64,000 bases of DNA from assembly GCA_017301975.1 (NCBI GenBank), contig JAFLEI010000003.1, positions 186,724 to 250,723 of the forward strand. Direction: 5' to 3'. Both the position numbers and the translations under genes were made by a program. The DNA is from Verrucomicrobiota bacterium (GTDB taxonomy: Bacteria; Verrucomicrobiota; Verrucomicrobiia; Verrucomicrobiales; Verrucomicrobiaceae). Positions 61,281 through 64,000 of the stretch are shown piece by piece. The stretch's first letter is position 1, and each line of letters starts with the position of its first letter. The notes beneath the pieces are model-generated. The model was given only the letters and a program-made list of their open reading frames with translations. It had not been told where the DNA came from and did not search any database.

Positions 61281-61738
61281 TACGGGGAAACTCCAGACTC
61301 ATTTTGTTTGGCGCACTATGCTGCTTCACATCCTGCGGGTTGCTGAATCTGCGGAAATCGTATGTGCAGCCATTGCCTGAGCTGAAGAAGCTCGACCCCT
61401 GGTATTTGTCGCCTCAGCACGTGAAAAGCTTTGAGCACTATGTCGCTGCTGGGGATGGCTATTCTGCCTGGATGCTACACAATTACTACGCACACCAACA
61501 CGATCCGAAAGCCGGTGAGTATCTGCTTTTGGCTGCCAACAGGGGCGTTCCAGAAGCGCAATGCAGCTATTACTCAATTCTGGTCCAGAATCCTGATCGC
61601 AAAGTGAGGGAAAGTGCGGTGATTTGGCTCAAAAAAGCTGCGGCTCAAGGCTATGTGCATGCGCAGGAAGATTTGAAGTGTCATGACGAAGTCTTAAGGC
61701 TGTCCGATCTGAGACATGCAGGCTCCCAGAAACCGTGA
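61277..61738 (+). CDS. Sel1-repeat-like lipoprotein
   Basis: A 153-residue product from ATG 61277, overlapping the SDR stop as ATGA. The signal peptide (SRLILFGALCCFTSC) has a lipobox with Cys near 20. A Sel1/TPR-like part follows: DGYSAWMLHNYYAHQHDPKAGEYLLLAANRGVPEAQCSYYSIL and AVIWLKKAAAQGYVHAQEDL, typical of Sel1 helical pairs. Probably a periplasmic partner-binding protein. Role in the sugar-enzyme operon unknown. Confidence 0.8.
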   Translation: MIRGNSRLILFGALCCFTSCGLLNLRKSYVQPLPELKKLDPWYLSPQHVKSFEHYVAAGDGYSAWMLHNYYAHQHDPKAGEYLLLAANRGVPEAQCSYYSILVQNPDRKVRESAVIWLKKAAAQGYVHAQEDLKCHDEVLRLSDLRHAGSQKP

Positions 61739-61740
61739 GA

Positions 61741-61778
61741 TCCAACCAACCTGAAACTTGAAACCTGGAACCTTAAAC
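61741..61778 (+). repeat. Short quasi-tandem (G)AAAC(C/T)T repeats at the ROK start
   Basis: CTGAAACTT, GAAACCT, GGAACCTT and AAACCT follow one another across the TTG start. The result encodes Lys-Pro-Gly-Thr-Leu-Asn-Leu, atypical for a ROK N-terminus, so the true start could lie a few codons later. Confidence 0.4.
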
Positions 61779-62669
61779 CTCGCCATCGGCATCGATCTCG
61801 GCGGCACGAACATCAAGGCCGCGCTCGTGGAGACAGCCAGTGCCCGCACCCTCGCCACGCTCTCGAAACCCACCCGTGATGGCGAATTCGCAGGCGATAC
61901 GCCGCGCTTCGCCCTCACCGTTCGTGAGATTGTGCATGAGCTTGAAGCGCAGGCCGGGCAAAAGCTCCGCGTGGGACTCTCCGCGCCCGGCTTGGCGAAT
62001 CCCGATGGACACTGCATCGACTGGATGCCGGGCCGCATGCACGGCCTCGAAAAATTCCACTGGTCCGCCTTCCTTGAACGCGACTGCCGCGTGCTCAATG
62101 ACGCCCACGCCGCCCTGTTGGGCGAGGTCTGGGCCGGAGCCGCCAAAGACACGCAGGATGCCTTCATGCTCACCCTCGGCACGGGAGTGGGCGGTGCCAT
62201 CTGGAGCGGCGGACGCCTGCTCAAAGGCAAGATCGGCCGTGCGGGCCATCTAGGCCACATCACCATCGATGCGAATGCGGCCTGCGATGATTTCAACACC
62301 CCCGGCAGTCTGGAGGACGCCATCGGCAATCAAGCCATCGCCCAGCGCGGGGAGGGCCGCTACGCCACTACGCACGCGCTGCTGGATGCCTACGCTGCAG
62401 GTGATGCGCATGCTGCTGCCGTCTGGCTCAAATCGGTCAAGCACCTCGCTGCCGCCATCGCCTCCCTCATCAACGTGCTCGACCCCGAGGTCGTCATTGT
62501 CGGCGGCGGCATCGCCACCGGGGCAGGGGAGCGCTTGTTTGGCCCGCTGCAGCGGGCGCTCGACGGCTTCGAATGGCGCCCCGGCGGAAATGCCGCCCGC
62601 ATCGTCCCCGCCACCCTCGGCGACAGCGCCGGGTGCCTCGGCTCCGTTTTCAATCTGCTAAGCTTATGA
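61758..62669 (+). CDS. ROK-family sugar kinase
   Basis: A 303-residue protein starting at TTG 61758. The ATP-binding GIDLGGTNIKAALVE is near the N-terminus, DAHAALLGEVWAG in the middle, then LTLGTGVGGAI and GHLGHITID, and VVIVGGGIATGAGE. The ROK zinc motif (C-x-C-G-x2-G-C-x-E) is reduced to ANAACDDFNTPGSLED, so zinc binding may be altered. Glucokinase or N-acetylglucosamine kinase-type activity is likely. Lies 19 bp after the lipoprotein gene; its stop overlaps the next start. Confidence 0.9.
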   Translation: MKPGTLNLAIGIDLGGTNIKAALVETASARTLATLSKPTRDGEFAGDTPRFALTVREIVHELEAQAGQKLRVGLSAPGLANPDGHCIDWMPGRMHGLEKFHWSAFLERDCRVLNDAHAALLGEVWAGAAKDTQDAFMLTLGTGVGGAIWSGGRLLKGKIGRAGHLGHITIDANAACDDFNTPGSLEDAIGNQAIAQRGEGRYATTHALLDAYAAGDAHAAAVWLKSVKHLAAAIASLINVLDPEVVIVGGGIATGAGERLFGPLQRALDGFEWRPGGNAARIVPATLGDSAGCLGSVFNLLSL

Positions 62670-63004
62670 CGCCCACGCCTCAGATGCTCAATGAAGCTTT
62701 GTGTGCGTTCATCTGCACGATACCTGATCGAGATCGTCTAAAGGCGCATGTGTCAGCAAATCGACTGCAGGATGTCAGCAAGGAAATCACCGCAGAAATG
62801 AATACGCTGGTTAAAAATGCCGAAGACTATCTCTGGAACTTTCCAGGTGGAGTTCCTTGGACAGATGAGTTCAAGCAAGTCTATCGAGACCACTTGCTGC
62901 AGTCGTATCCTTGGTTGGATGACCAGGGCGTGAAAATCATCTTCTTATTTTCAGGCTGGCTTTGCTGGCATGAAGGTCTCAACGCTCCAGAAATCAAACA
63001 TTCA
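62666..63004 (+). CDS. Small protein of unknown function between ROK and SIS genes
   Basis: A 113-residue product from ATG 62666 (stop codon ends at 63007; the ATG of the next gene overlaps it). Its start overlaps the ROK stop as ATGA. It is Trp- and acid-rich and helical (LNEALCAFICTIPDRDRLKAHVSANRLQDVSKEITAEM; AEDYLWNFPGGVPWTDEFKQVYRDHLLQSYPWLD). I recognise no family. Real because of the overlaps on both sides. Confidence 0.7.
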
Positions 63005-63783
63005 TGACTCCCGCCCTCCAATACCTCGACGCCAGCCAAGGCCTTCTCAATCGTGTCCGCGATCAGCTCCCGCTCATCCAGCAGGCTGCCGATATGTTCG
63101 CGCAGACCATTCTTGCCGGGCAGATGGTGCACGTCTTCGGCTCGGGCCACAGCCGCATTTTGGTGGAGGAAATGTGGCCGCGCTACGGCTCCTTTCCCGG
63201 CTTCAATCCCATCGTCGAACTCTCGCTGACCTTCCACAATCTCGTCGTCGGCGCGAACGGTCAGCGGCAGGCCATGTTCTTGGAAAACGTCAGCGGATTG
63301 GCGAACCGCATCCTGCGCAATTTCGACCTCAAGCCCGGCGACAGCGCCCTCGTCATCTCCAGCGGTGGCTGCAACGTCGTGCCCGTGGAAATGGCCGAGG
63401 AGTTTCAGCGGCGCGGCGTCAAAGTCGTCGCCATCATCAGCACCACTCACAGCGAAGCCAGCACCAGCCGCCATCGCGAGGGCAAGAAGCTCCAGGACTT
63501 CTCCGACATCGTGCTCGACACCGGCGCGCCCGTTGGCGATGCGATGATCAAGATCGAAAATCTAGACACTCCCGTGGCTCCCGGCAGCACCGTGGGCGGC
63601 TGCCTGCTGGTGAATGCGATCAAGGCCGAAGTGGCCGACCGCCTTACCAAGGCCGGCCAGCCTCCCAAAGTCCTCACAGCAGGTGCCGTCGTCGGTGCTG
63701 AGAAAGCCACCCAGCTTTTCGAAGCCGCCTATGACGAGCACGCAAGGCGCATCGCACAGTATTACGCGAAACTGGGCGTATGA
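63004..63783 (+). CDS. SIS-domain sugar-phosphate-binding protein
   Basis: A 259-residue protein. The SIS domain has VHVFGSGHSRILVEEMWPR, ALVISSGGCNVVPVEMAEEF and KVVAIISTTHSEASTSRH, then APVGDAMIKIENL. It resembles the sugar isomerase-domain (UPF0309-type) family that processes amino-sugar phosphates, such as GlcNAc- or MurNAc-related ones. With SDR and ROK genes it suggests amino-sugar or sugar salvage. Start and stop both overlap neighbours as ATGA. Confidence 0.88.
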   Translation: MTPALQYLDASQGLLNRVRDQLPLIQQAADMFAQTILAGQMVHVFGSGHSRILVEEMWPRYGSFPGFNPIVELSLTFHNLVVGANGQRQAMFLENVSGLANRILRNFDLKPGDSALVISSGGCNVVPVEMAEEFQRRGVKVVAIISTTHSEASTSRHREGKKLQDFSDIVLDTGAPVGDAMIKIENLDTPVAPGSTVGGCLLVNAIKAEVADRLTKAGQPPKVLTAGAVVGAEKATQLFEAAYDEHARRIAQYYAKLGV

Positions 63784-64000
63784 CCGCATTCAAAAAGTCA
63801 TCACCAACGCAACGGTGCCTGAGAGTCTGCGGGCCGGTATACCTCTTGTTTTTGGTGACATGCTTTCCGGGTTATTTTTACCAAATCGACTTTTTGCAGT
63901 CTGCCTGGGCTCTAATGGCCATGCCTGCTCACCTGACGGCGTTGATGATGGAACAGGTCGTGGCCGAAATCATGGGTGGGCATGGTTCCAAAAGGGACCT
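63780..64000 (+). CDS. Membrane-anchored protein, 3' truncated by the window edge
   Basis: ATG 63780 overlaps the stop of the SIS gene as ATGA. The frame is open to the window end: 73 residues with a polar start (TAFKKSSPTQRCL), a membrane helix (CGPVYLLFLVTCFPGYFY), and an acidic/hydrophobic segment (LMAMPAHLTALMMEQVVAEIMGG). No family recognised. Its coupled start is good evidence that the operon continues. Confidence 0.7.
   Translation, partial: MTAFKKSSPTQRCLRVCGPVYLLFLVTCFPGYFYQIDFLQSAWALMAMPAHLTALMMEQVVAEIMGGHGSKRD

Overview
The window looks like chromosomal DNA of a heterotrophic member of the Verrucomicrobiota, most likely Verrucomicrobiaceae (Prosthecobacter-like). The basis is gene content read from the translations: a paired DUF1549/DUF1553 and DUF1501 locus, secreted DUF1080 proteins, PQQ-type beta-propellers fused to cytochrome c, a PEP-CTERM protein, secreted sugar isomerase/epimerases, a bacterial Ser/Thr kinase with a discoidin-like tail, and many lipoproteins of unknown role. 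Coding density is high and G+C looks like about 60 percent by eye. I saw no rRNA, tRNA, CRISPR array, prophage or transposase.

Layout. 1-6 kb: end of a CAP-domain protein, a membrane-anchored formylglycine-generating-enzyme-like protein with a pentapeptide-repeat stalk, xseB-dxs and a PEP-CTERM protein. 6-20.6 kb: degradative and secreted proteins (DUF1501, DUF1549, S10 carboxypeptidase, a 970-residue DUF1080-like protein), folD, a small ribbon-helix-helix pair next to a strong inverted repeat, and a large EF-hand/redoxin/cytochrome/copper-monooxygenase-like fusion. 20.6-27.1 kb: a two-gene module (small coiled-coil lipoprotein plus membrane-anchored coiled-coil protein) present three times in tandem, the last copy fused to a trypsin-like protease, with a divergent ParA-type ATPase and roadblock-like partner. 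27.1-35.4 kb: a Ser/Thr kinase head to head with a low-molecular-weight phosphatase, an in-frame rpiB-glyA fusion, a CvfB-like protein, a PQQ-type propeller and tsaD.

35.4-54.2 kb: very small Cys-rich and lipoprotein genes, a sugar dehydrogenase/cytochrome fusion, a sugar isomerase, a ceramidase with a PQQ-type propeller, tex, a histone-H1-like protein, an AhbC/NirJ-type radical SAM protein, an ammonium transporter preceded by a roadblock-like gene, and a class V aminotransferase. 54.4-56.3 kb: three small unknown membrane-protein genes, all on the minus strand, separated by two similar 94-bp repeats; this resembles a short integron cassette cluster without an integrase. 56.3-64 kb: a Tat-exported isomerase, a 1028-residue TPR-like protein, and a tightly overlapping operon in which sugar enzymes (SDR, ROK, SIS) alternate with small unknown proteins, running off the right edge.

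The most promising undescribed system is the triplicated envelope module with its protease, ParA/roadblock and kinase/phosphatase neighbours. The cassette-like cluster, the rpiB-glyA fusion, a 43-codon Cys/Lys-rich gene with an in-frame TGA and its own strong terminator, and the alternating ATGA-coupled operon also deserve a look. All functional statements rest on reading motifs; no database search was possible.
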